Shown here piece after piece: positions 22,001 to 29,915 of a DNA stretch of 37,741 nt. A model generated the notes under the pieces. The model was not told the DNA's origin. It saw only the letters and a list, made by a program, of their open reading frames with translations, and ran no database searches. Numbering within the stretch: position 1 is the first letter of the stretch; each line of letters opens with the position of its first letter. The stretch covers positions 1 through 37,741 of the forward strand of contig DYQJ01000005.1 of NCBI GenBank assembly GCA_020719345.1. Direction: 5' to 3'. The stretch is from Draconibacterium orientale. GTDB taxonomy: Bacteria > Bacteroidota > Bacteroidia > Bacteroidales > DYQJ01. A program made the position numbers and the translations under genes.

Positions 22001-25000
22001 ATTAGCACCTTCTAATCGTTGTCGGTCAAAGTTTACATCATTAGATGCGTTGAGTGCCATGATTTTGAACTTAGCATTAGAAAAGAGTATATTTTCCATC
22101 TCTATCAAAATTTCTTTCATTATACTAATTTCGTCGGCGTCGTCAAGTACGTAGTTATTCGGTTGATTATCAAACTTATTTTCTATGTACTTTAAAATAG
22201 TCGGTTTGCCGTATTTAGAGCGCACTATTCTATAGTCCAATTTTTTGATGGCAGGAATATTTTTATATATCTGTGGCAAAAGATTTTCGTATATTTTAGT
22301 AAATGCCTTGCTTCGGATAAAATCTTTTATATCAGTGCAGTTGCCTATAATTTCGGAAAATTCAAATACCGAGTTTTTAGATTCGGGTATTCCATTGATA
22401 CACACGCCACTATCGGTAGGAAAAGCCAGATATAAAGTTATCTCATTAGATATTTTTAAGCTGTCTATCTTAGTTTTTTTAATATCTTTAATAAGATAAA
22501 AATCTATTATCACATTATTAATAAACTCTTTATCTGATGCCGAAGCAAAAATTTCTTTTAAGAGGTCTTCCGAACGTTTGTTTTTATTTTTTATGTCGTT
22601 TCTCGCTTCTATATAAATAGTCCAGTATTTAAAAAATATTTGTAAAGCGTTTTTAAATTCTTTTCCGAAGTCGTCATAGCTTTTGTCGTTTCCTTGCAAA
22701 TATCCGCCCATAGAAAATCTGACGAATCCTGTTTTATACGGAATGACAGCGATGCCGCGTTGCTCGGTCAGTTTTTTGGTAAATTTTTCAAGACCTTGAT
22801 AAGACGTGATGTCTTTCAATATCAAGTTGAATAAGTAAGAACCATCCGAGTTGACTATTTTAGCATATCTGTCATAGTTATTTTGAGTAATAACCTCATT
22901 AGCAATGTCCTTAGCTATTTGCATACGGAGTGCGGATTCTTTTAAAAAGACTTTATTGACTCTAAAATTATTTAGATTCCTCAATAATTGCGAGTGATAA
23001 TATTTGAAAAATGCTTGTCCTTTATAAATAAAATCATCAGGCAGATTAAGGACTTCTAATTTATCTATGGCTTTGAGTTCGTCAAGTAGAAATATATGTA
23101 ACGGACTTCCCTCAAAATCAGATATTTGCGCATCGGATTTGATATTATCGGCTATACACTTTTTGATACTTCGCCACGAGGCATTTTGAGAGAGATATTC
23201 TTCTAATTGGTCTTTGTATTTTTTAGCTCTTTGTGCGGTCTCCAAAATTTTTATTAACATATAAATAGAATTGGTGTTACAATATTCACCGCTATTTTGT
23301 TGCTTTGCATAGCTAATAACATCTTGTCGCATTGGAGTAGCCACAAGACAGCCAAGACGATTGCCTGTTCCACTTAGATTTTTTGTCGTAGAAATAGAAG
23401 AGACGATGCTAATATTAGGAAAACTTTGAATATTGTTCAAAACATATCTTGAGATGGAGCGCCATTTAGGTTCCAAAATATTAGGATTTTTAACCGAATC
23501 GTTGTAAGCTTCGTCAAGAAATAAAGTTATTTTTGTCATGCCGATGAACTTGAGAAAGGTCACAAAATTTTCGTTATTGAAGTCGGTGTATCCGGTGGGA
23601 TTTGAAGGGTCGTTGATGACAATAGTAAGGTTTTCACAAAATCTGTCCCATAAATTTCCGGTGTCGTCGAACAAAGTAAAGGTGCTTTTCATGCGCATCA
23701 GACGTAATGTTAGCCGTTGCCAATAGATTCGTCCTTCTTCGTTCATGCCTATTTCCAAATCAAAGGAGTTAATATCAAATCTATCAAACGGAAATAAGTC
23801 TTGATATTCCCATGATAAATCCATGTTATACAATATGTAAGGTCTTAGACTTTCTTCTTTATGAAAAAGGATATCTCTAATAATCATCTGGACGTCATCC
23901 GAGATGGAAGTTTTATCTATATTGCCTAAGTCGGAAAGAAAACTTTTTAAGATATTTTTTTCTTCTTCGGTTTTGCTGTCATATTGATTTTTTATCCCTA
24001 AGTCAAGCAAGAAGTTAGTAAAACGTCCTTTGTTGTCGGCTTCGTTTTCGCGCTTCGTCAAATGTTCTTTGTAACGTTCTAAAAATAAATTTATTCCGAA
24101 GTTCTTATGAAAATGGTTTTTCAAAGTTCGGCTGTAATTATTAGGGATAATATCTAATATAGTTCGGCATTTTTTGAGGATAGCCGAGTCAATGGGTTTT
24201 AGTTTTCGTTGCAACAGATATTCGCCATAGGTTCGGATTTGATTGCGTCCTCCGCCTTCTGTTATGGTTGCTATTTGCAAATATTTATTGTTGGAATAAG
24301 AATATTGACGGGTTCGCATCTCGTATTCTGCGATAAGCTCGGTGTTTTGAATTTTAAATATTTCAGGATTATTAATGTTGATAATCAATTTAATATAATT
24401 ATTAAGTTTTGTAACCGCATATTTATCTTTGATTATTTGTTGTGCGAAATCATCAAATTTGTAGAGCATCGTATTTTTTTCTACATTATGCAATTCGCCT
24501 ATTTGTTCAGTTTTGATGGCATCTAATTCTTCCTGATAATCTTTTATTTTATTCTCTAACAGCGAGACAAATTTTTTAAGCAATTCTACATTTATTTTAT
24601 CTAAAATAAGTCTTAGATTGAGTTGAGTATTTGCAAGTGAGCCGAGTTTTTTATTATGGACTTTGTTTAAAGTGTTAATTATTCCGTTGTGAAAACAAAA
24701 GACTAATGAGGTATTAGTAGCTTGTGATTCAAAAGAGTCATCTACAAAAATAATTCTTGACAGATAGGGAAACCATTTTTTCTCTGTCAATATATTTCGT
24801 CTCATGTTTTTTATTTTTACGACAAAAATATTAGTAAAATCGTCTTTTATAGTTTCAAACAAGATTTCCTGATTCTGATATTCAATAATTTTCACATTAC
24901 TGTTTCTAAAAACTTCTTCGGAGATTAATTTTATTGTTGTTCCGGAATTAGCACTGACTACTGTTCGGATAAATCCGTTTAGTCCTTTATAATTAACTGT

Positions 25001-25624
25001 TAATTCTGTTTTTTCCAAAAAGTCGCGTTTTTCGGCGACGGTGGTATAATGTGTAGATTGTATTATCATCTGGTCTAAGACTTCGAGCAAATAGTTCCAC
25101 TGCGATTTTTCTTGGTCATCGGTGATTCCTATAACTTCGGTAAATTTTTTAAATTCGTCGGCTTTATTACCTAATAATAAGTCATATAAATAATCAATCA
25201 AATTTTGTGTAACCGGAGGAGTGCCGATGGAAAAATCTTGTGATGCCAAAATATTATTAGCTTGATTCTTAGTATTTTCATCTACAGACTCGTTGTCAAT
25301 CAGTGCGGTTAGTCTATCTACAAATTCTAATTTTTGTGTTCTATATTGGAATGCTTTAGAGTCTTCATGCGGGCTGAGCATTAGCGAGACATCTACATAA
25401 CCGGGAATGGCTTCTTTGAGCTCTATAATTTGCTTGTTTATTTCGCTACCTATCTTAGCGATGTCATCTGCCGGCTCGTAACAGAGACGGACAAAAGTAG
25501 CCAATTTTTCAAAGATATAACTGGGGAGAAAGTTCTCGGCGCGCTCACCGAGAGAAGAATACAAATTGACAAAGTCCTTAGCATCATGTTTTAATTCTAA
25601 TTTTAATTTTCCGGGTAACTGCAT
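19022..25624 (-). CDS. Giant multidomain protein: PLP-dependent aminotransferase fold type I core plus PEPCK/HPr-kinase-like P-loop kinase region
   Basis: Uninterrupted 2200-aa ORF. 'NDPSNPTGYTDF', 'TLFLDEAYNDSV', 'SSISTTKNLSGTGNRLGCLVA', 'GFVRFSMGG' (aminotransferase). 'GGIPVHGSMFAVEEEDGAIFVVEVSGDSGVGKSEMLAALM...IKLIAGDMFHI' (P-loop kinase of PEPCK/HprK type). Confidence 0.8.
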   Translation of the reverse strand: MQLPGKLKLELKHDAKDFVNLYSSLGERAENFLPSYIFEKLATFVRLCYEPADDIAKIGSEINKQIIELKEAIPGYVDVSLMLSPHEDSKAFQYRTQKLEFVDRLTALIDNESVDENTKNQANNILASQDFSIGTPPVTQNLIDYLYDLLLGNKADEFKKFTEVIGITDDQEKSQWNYLLEVLDQMIIQSTHYTTVAEKRDFLEKTELTVNYKGLNGFIRTVVSANSGTTIKLISEEVFRNSNVKIIEYQNQEILFETIKDDFTNIFVVKIKNMRRNILTEKKWFPYLSRIIFVDDSFESQATNTSLVFCFHNGIINTLNKVHNKKLGSLANTQLNLRLILDKINVELLKKFVSLLENKIKDYQEELDAIKTEQIGELHNVEKNTMLYKFDDFAQQIIKDKYAVTKLNNYIKLIININNPEIFKIQNTELIAEYEMRTRQYSYSNNKYLQIATITEGGGRNQIRTYGEYLLQRKLKPIDSAILKKCRTILDIIPNNYSRTLKNHFHKNFGINLFLERYKEHLTKRENEADNKGRFTNFLLDLGIKNQYDSKTEEEKNILKSFLSDLGNIDKTSISDDVQMIIRDILFHKEESLRPYILYNMDLSWEYQDLFPFDRFDINSFDLEIGMNEEGRIYWQRLTLRLMRMKSTFTLFDDTGNLWDRFCENLTIVINDPSNPTGYTDFNNENFVTFLKFIGMTKITLFLDEAYNDSVKNPNILEPKWRSISRYVLNNIQSFPNISIVSSISTTKNLSGTGNRLGCLVATPMRQDVISYAKQQNSGEYCNTNSIYMLIKILETAQRAKKYKDQLEEYLSQNASWRSIKKCIADNIKSDAQISDFEGSPLHIFLLDELKAIDKLEVLNLPDDFIYKGQAFFKYYHSQLLRNLNNFRVNKVFLKESALRMQIAKDIANEVITQNNYDRYAKIVNSDGSYLFNLILKDITSYQGLEKFTKKLTEQRGIAVIPYKTGFVRFSMGGYLQGNDKSYDDFGKEFKNALQIFFKYWTIYIEARNDIKNKNKRSEDLLKEIFASASDKEFINNVIIDFYLIKDIKKTKIDSLKISNEITLYLAFPTDSGVCINGIPESKNSVFEFSEIIGNCTDIKDFIRSKAFTKIYENLLPQIYKNIPAIKKLDYRIVRSKYGKPTILKYIENKFDNQPNNYVLDDADEISIMKEILIEMENILFSNAKFKIMALNASNDVNFDRQRLEGANQILKKFIKELLINFNLPFANNGHEPSIKELFFTTLTKYQEITRNPITDFGIKSYTEALMHEIRYTEKFVHLKQNDKYIGLISKYLLLFIDNKETEFAKKILFLYLLKRDKNFENLLLKKIAVYENQIVKYSDSQDVMFAENILYDLLNTELESILLQIGETENTKISITNLHNECRRMAIFIIDIINRTKSTEYYDKYTHFLMKFTEIEFKRQNSAINEMIQHGITIYSGFDNQENILYYYNNGSLKWINEMLKNCGVISAEQPVQMHTRIVTDAKKREYPFHKIDRTEHEEELRKKGIENSKLNPSINDYIKNLAPKPNADFFAKRLEKFVKNIDKQDYRCKIIAQGLIKELVVFHKSYIKYLADNYRLLSYNDVTLEQIKTFVPDVIMILGAPEKVISFPQIGYFDLNGPNGKIKTLITPLKKKVDYFGDVKKPRLTMINEKVKEMGGIPVHGSMFAVEEEDGAIFVVEVSGDSGVGKSEMLAALMLKWLKKDMNRIRSIKLIAGDMFHIFPDQEGNLYGIGTEVGDFSRVTDFDPEYIKYYNSLFENASDSNVEDLNSRSTISGLCDISMPYKIDIMLTASNFARQEAGVIRYDNPENFIYYRESHGERKEKATSSDHPHFQRTLLRYTAYPNIVSVLDKHGNYLDEILDWQKDDRTTDFYLASSYKLIDKIDIEDIVKQIFVDKTFIQNNVTYKILNIQFDIIKNRFNATATDTNNNTISVWITKNMFANMFNALASTPTGQPFISEEGQIETKLHLLNILKGKYGKGKGTKIQLGLLSTDIGRKGREISGPQKAAEELQKLIQEVRIENPEINANKQKVRNTVIEHYKHIFVDTYLSPEILRYNFVLWQIEQMRKAEFVRIDDMKTVINMSKLKGFKPLKKNYEFSPLLVTPNINTEINSFSETYLQIMSLPNNNDFSEEFFAECHKLYIARGYSQDTIVNNMILQLLIMHGHLSVEDLNRSKIMEKANRETIAAAKFAVIKFLNNN

Positions 25625-26081
25625 AAAAAAAGTTTTTTTTCGTTAATAAAAAATTCGTCCAAAAGTAATAATTTATATCTTTAAAAACAAATAATGAATA
25701 ATGAATAATGAATAATTAACGAGGTTGCAAAACATTGCTTTATCCTTAATAATTCATAAAATATGCTAACTTATTTTTAACCACAAAGATATGAAAGGAA
25801 TCAAAGAAAAAGAAAATTTTTATAATATTTTTATTTTTATCTATTTATGCAATTTTATGAATAAATTAGGTTATAGGGTCGTAAAAAATGTTTTTGGATT
25901 AGTAAAAAAATATTTTGAAAAAAAGTATAAAATGTTTGGTGCTTAAATTTTTTTATTTAAGTTTGCAGAGTAATAGAGAAGAACAACAAAATGTGTTATT
26001 CTGAGGTTATAATAAATTTGCCGCAAAAGCAGATTTTTTCAGTGGAAGAAAAACACGAATTTTCGGAGTAACAATTTAAAA

Positions 26082-26165
26082 ATAAGAAGGATACACTTGC
26101 ATTTAATAGGTCTTATATACGCAACTGCAGCAGAAGATAAGAAGGAGAAACTTGCATATATAAGG
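26082..26165. repeat. Imperfect 29-bp direct repeat pair upstream of the methyltransferase
   Basis: ataagaaggatacacttgcatttaatagg (26082-26110) and ataagaaggagaaacttgcatatataagg (26137-26165), 24/29 identical. Confidence 0.6.
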
Positions 26166-26293
26166 TGTAAAAGCACAATTGAATATATAATAATGTTATG
26201 GTGTATAAAAAAAGACGAACAATCGAATAGATTTGAAGTTAATAGAAAAATTATTAATTTTGTTCTTTGAAATAAAGAATAGATAATAAAAAT

Positions 26294-27136
26294 ATGCAAG
26301 GAACAACAAATATAATATTAGGAGATTGCAAAGAAGAACTAAAAAAATTACCTGAAAATTCAGTTGATTTAATTGTAACTTCACCACCTTACGCAGACCA
26401 GCGAAAAAATACTTATGGTGGAATTCATCCTGATAAATACGTAAATTGGTTTTTACCAATCTCAGAACAATTATTGAGAGTGTTAAAACCGACAGGAACA
26501 TTTATTTTAAACATTAAAGAAAAAGTTGTTGAAGGTGAACGTAGCACTTATGTAATAGAGATGATTTTAGAAATGCGAAAACAAGGTTGGCTATGGACAG
26601 AAGAATTTATTTGGCATAAAAAAAATTGTTATCCGGGAAAGTGGCCTAACCGATTTAGAGATGCTTGGGAACGATTGTTACAATTTAATAAAGATAAACA
26701 ATTTACAATGTATCAAGATAATGTAAAAGTTCCCGTTGGCGATTGGGCAAAAGATAGATTGAAAAATTTGAGTGATACAGATAAAACAAGAGATAACGCA
26801 AAAAATGGAAGTGGTTTTGGTAAAAACATTTCAAATTGGGTTGGTCGTGAATTGGTTTATCCTACAAATGTAGTTCATTTAGCAACAGAATGTAGTAATA
26901 AAAATCACAGTGCGGCTTTCCCTGATGATTTACCAGAATGGTTTATGAAACTGTTTACAAAAGAAGGCGATACAGTTTTAGACCATTTTTTAGGTTCAGG
27001 AACAACTGCAATAACTGCAAAACGATTAAACAGAAATTCTATTGGAATTGAAATTTTACCTGAATATTACGAAATTGCTTTAAAATCAATTCAAAACATA
27101 GTTGTATATCCATCATTATTCGCAGAAGTTGTATGA
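26294..27136 (+). CDS. Site-specific DNA methyltransferase (TSPPY, N4-cytosine/N6-adenine type)
   Basis: 'NSVDLIVTSPPYADQRKNTYGG' motif IV and 'GDTVLDHFLGSGTTAITAKRLNRNSIGIEI' motif I. Confidence 0.93.
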   Translation: MQGTTNIILGDCKEELKKLPENSVDLIVTSPPYADQRKNTYGGIHPDKYVNWFLPISEQLLRVLKPTGTFILNIKEKVVEGERSTYVIEMILEMRKQGWLWTEEFIWHKKNCYPGKWPNRFRDAWERLLQFNKDKQFTMYQDNVKVPVGDWAKDRLKNLSDTDKTRDNAKNGSGFGKNISNWVGRELVYPTNVVHLATECSNKNHSAAFPDDLPEWFMKLFTKEGDTVLDHFLGSGTTAITAKRLNRNSIGIEILPEYYEIALKSIQNIVVYPSLFAEVV

Positions 27137-27387
27137 AAAAATTAAATTTAAAAGAAGTTACAGAATACGTTGAAAATAATATTGGAACATTTCATTTAAA
27201 GCGATTACATTCGTTAGAAAAATTGAAATTACACGAAATTTTGCAGAGAAAAAATCCTTATTTGTTCAAAGCGAAAAACGTTTTAACAGCACAAGATTTA
27301 GTAAAAAATGTGCTTGATGCTTTTTTGCAATCGCAAGAAGAAACAATGTTTGGTGATTTTTTAGAAGGAGTTGCAATATTCATTTGA
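27133..27387 (+). pseudogene. 5' fragment of a PmeII-family-like type II restriction endonuclease
   Basis: 84 aa, 'NPYLFKAKNVLTAQDLVKNVLDAFLQSQEETMFGDFLEGVAIFI' then TGA formed at the MITE junction; ATGA overlap with the methyltransferase; no continuation beyond the repeat. Confidence 0.7.
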
Positions 27388-27577
27388 TAGCGTAAAATAA
27401 TGGTGACTAAACACGCTATTTATTTTATTTTCAAGTACTTATAAAATTCGTTTATTTATAATTTTGTATATACATTTTAAATGTTATATTATTGAAAATC
27501 AGATATATAAAAAAATATTTGTATATATGAAAAATCAGTAAATTTGAATTTTGGTCACTATTTTTATACGCTACCAA
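27384..27577. mobile_element. MITE-like element family 1, copy 2
   Basis: Same 194 bp as 12233-12426 in the same orientation; flanks (tattcattt / ttaaatatg) show no target-site duplication. Confidence 0.85.
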
Positions 27578-27583
27578 TTAAAT

Positions 27584-28360
27584 ATGAAGAAGGTTATTGC
27601 TTTTCAAATCGCAGAATTTATTGATATTAAAATATTCAGACGAAAATATACTGATAATGAAGTTTATTACTCATCAGCAGAAGTCTTGTATGTAAACCAA
27701 CAAAATCAATATTTGTACATACTCGCATACGGAGTAGTATGCTTCATCGGATATGACGAAGTAAAAATGACCGAAATTATTGACTATATCAAATCTCTAT
27801 CTAAGAATATTCTTAATGAAAAACTAAGAGAAGAATTTATTATTCACACTGATACTCAAAAAGATGCACTTTATTATAACGAAATACACATCACCAAACA
27901 AGACGAAAAAATACTGAGACTTATTATGCTTAACGTAGCACAATCGGTAGCACTCGACTACTTCTCTAATCAAGCAGAAGAACTACTCGAAGAAACTACT
28001 AAATTTACATTACAACTCGAAAAATACGGAAAACTTAAAATATCTATTAATACATTGAAAAAATTCATCGGAAAAGTACTAAACGTCAAAAATAGAATTG
28101 CTAACAACCTCTACATACTCGACTCCCCAGAAGAAACATGGGAAGACGAATATATAGATAAAATAGATGAAGGACTAAGAAAAACTTTTGATGTAAAAGT
28201 CCGATTCCGAGAAATTGACTATCAATTACAAATTATTAAAAACAATCTCGACCTTTTTAAAGATATAGTACAACACAGAAACAGTAACTTCCTCGAATGG
28301 ATAATTATTATTCTTATCCTCGTAGAAGTGGTTAATATGTTTATTGAAAAATTATTCTAA
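27584..28360 (+). CDS. RMD1/DUF155 family protein
   Basis: ATG at 27584 (upstream ORF part lies in the MITE). 'YLYILAYGVVCFIGYD', 'LNVAQSVALDYFSNQAEELLEETTKFTLQLEKYGKL', C-terminal TM 'FLEWIIIILILVEVVNMFI'. Confidence 0.88.
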   Translation: MKKVIAFQIAEFIDIKIFRRKYTDNEVYYSSAEVLYVNQQNQYLYILAYGVVCFIGYDEVKMTEIIDYIKSLSKNILNEKLREEFIIHTDTQKDALYYNEIHITKQDEKILRLIMLNVAQSVALDYFSNQAEELLEETTKFTLQLEKYGKLKISINTLKKFIGKVLNVKNRIANNLYILDSPEETWEDEYIDKIDEGLRKTFDVKVRFREIDYQLQIIKNNLDLFKDIVQHRNSNFLEWIIIILILVEVVNMFIEKLF

Positions 28361-28391
28361 TGATATTTCTAAAACTTTTAATATTATAAAT

Positions 28392-28514
28392 ATGAAAACT
28401 AAAATAAAAATTATTATTGTTATCTTCTCCATCACTTTTTTGTTTTTACAAACCTCCTGCAAACCTAAACGAGGAATAGTGCCATGCCCTCATTTCAATG
28501 CCGCACTAAAATAA
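28392..28514 (+). CDS. 40-aa predicted lipoprotein
   Basis: MKTKIKIIIVIFSITFLFLQTSCKPKRGIVPCPHFNAALK*: signal peptide with lipobox-like LQTSC; absent from the supplied ORF track because of size. Confidence 0.6.
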   Translation: MKTKIKIIIVIFSITFLFLQTSCKPKRGIVPCPHFNAALK

Positions 28515-28537
28515 CAACTTTTAAATAATATTTTAAT

Positions 28538-29107
28538 ATGTATTCTGAAATTATTACAATATTTCTCATCGGACTAAGTTTAACAGCAGATACGTTTGCA
28601 GTATCTATAACTACCGGATTGTCGGTGTCTAAAATACGTTTTAACCAAGCAATTAGAGTAGCAGCAATTCTCGCTATTTTCCAAGGAGCAATGCCTATAA
28701 TTGGATGGACACTCGGTATTAATATAAAAGAATACATTGCCAACTACGACCACTGGATAGCATTTATTCTGCTCGCTTTCATCGGAGGTAAAATGGTATA
28801 TGAAAGCTTTAAAAACGAAGAAATTGATAACAATATCAACCGTTTAAAACTCTTTTTTATTGTTTCTATTGCCGTAGCAACAAGCATAGACGCACTCGTC
28901 ATTGGGGTAGGGTTTGCCATAATGAACATAAAAATATGGGTAGCAGCAACGATAATTGCTGCCTTAACTTTTATTGTGTCCATGTTAGGTATGCTCATCG
29001 GTAAAAAAACGAGCAACCTATTAGGTAAAAAAATGGAAATAATAGGTGGAATTATATTATTTGCAATAGGGCTTAAAATACTTATACAACATTTATTCTT
29101 CAAATAA
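28538..29107 (+). CDS. mntP: Manganese efflux pump MntP
   Basis: 189 aa, six TM segments, 'SLTADTFAVSITTGLS', 'ATSIDALVIGVGFA'. Confidence 0.93.
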   Translation: MYSEIITIFLIGLSLTADTFAVSITTGLSVSKIRFNQAIRVAAILAIFQGAMPIIGWTLGINIKEYIANYDHWIAFILLAFIGGKMVYESFKNEEIDNNINRLKLFFIVSIAVATSIDALVIGVGFAIMNIKIWVAATIIAALTFIVSMLGMLIGKKTSNLLGKKMEIIGGIILFAIGLKILIQHLFFK

Positions 29108-29575
29108 TTCCGAACCTTTTAAATCCCGAACAAAATCCTCCCATATATCAACACCATTTATACGCTTTAGATTGTCTTGAATAGACTTCTTATTCTTTAA
29201 TATAGATTTACGCATCGCTAATAACATCTTAACGTTATTATTCTTTAACGACTCAAGCTCTTTAGAATCATGACTTTTTACGATATCATTATATATCGGC
29301 AATACTATTACGTTACACTTGATTGAATCTCTATAACTCATCTCCGACTTACAATATCTATCTCGCAACTCAAAAATAGATATACTTACCTTACCGCCAG
29401 ACTCAGACGACCCAGAAGAAGACGAACCCAAATCTGCAAAAAACAATACATAAACAACTACTGCTACTACTGTCAAAATAATAGCAATAGTTTTTATGAT
29501 CTTCTTTAAAAATTTTATGGTGAGAATTAAACTAAATATTGCAAGAACTACAAGAACTATTATTTCTATGTTCAT
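29093..29575 (-). CDS. Hypothetical membrane protein
   Basis: 160-aa ORF with N-terminal TM segments; convergent 15-bp overlap with mntP. Confidence 0.6.
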   Translation of the reverse strand: MNIEIIVLVVLAIFSLILTIKFLKKIIKTIAIILTVVAVVVYVLFFADLGSSSSGSSESGGKVSISIFELRDRYCKSEMSYRDSIKCNVIVLPIYNDIVKSHDSKELESLKNNNVKMLLAMRKSILKNKKSIQDNLKRINGVDIWEDFVRDLKGSELFEE

Positions 29576-29595
29576 AACTGTTAATCATTATTTGT

Positions 29596-29886
29596 TTATT
29601 CTTCATATTCTTCCTCATCATCACTTTGAAAAATATAATTTACTGCATCGTTAAAAGCTATAGAAAACTTCTCAAAATCCTCCTTATATAAGAAAATTCT
29701 ATGCTTCTCAAACTCTATCTTGCCGGTAACCTTGTTAAAAGTCTTCTTCTTCTCTGTTATTGTAAGATAAAAATCATCCTGCTTGGTCTGTTTAACATCA
29801 AAAAAGTAAGTTCGTTTACCCGCCTTAACCAAACGACTAAAAGCGCCTTCGCCATTCTCAAATTCATTATTTTCAAACTCTTCCAT
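29596..29886 (-). CDS. DUF3276 (PUR-alpha-like nucleic-acid-binding) protein
   Basis: 96 aa; 'AGKRTYFFDVKQTKQDDFYLTITEKKK...KHRIFLYKEDFEKF'. Confidence 0.88.
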   Translation of the reverse strand: MEEFENNEFENGEGAFSRLVKAGKRTYFFDVKQTKQDDFYLTITEKKKTFNKVTGKIEFEKHRIFLYKEDFEKFSIAFNDAVNYIFQSDDEEEYEE

Positions 29887-29915
29887 ATCAAAAAATTATT
29901 TATTTTATTATTATA

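Noticed and set aside
25690-25720. (gaataat)n short tandem repeat resembling a CRISPR leader
   Set aside because: Simple microsatellite without spacers; no CRISPR array or cas genes found.
25991-26071. 26-aa ORF MCYSEVIINLPQKQIFSVEEKHEFSE before the methyltransferase
   Set aside because: No recognisable family; may be a relic, but evidence is insufficient.
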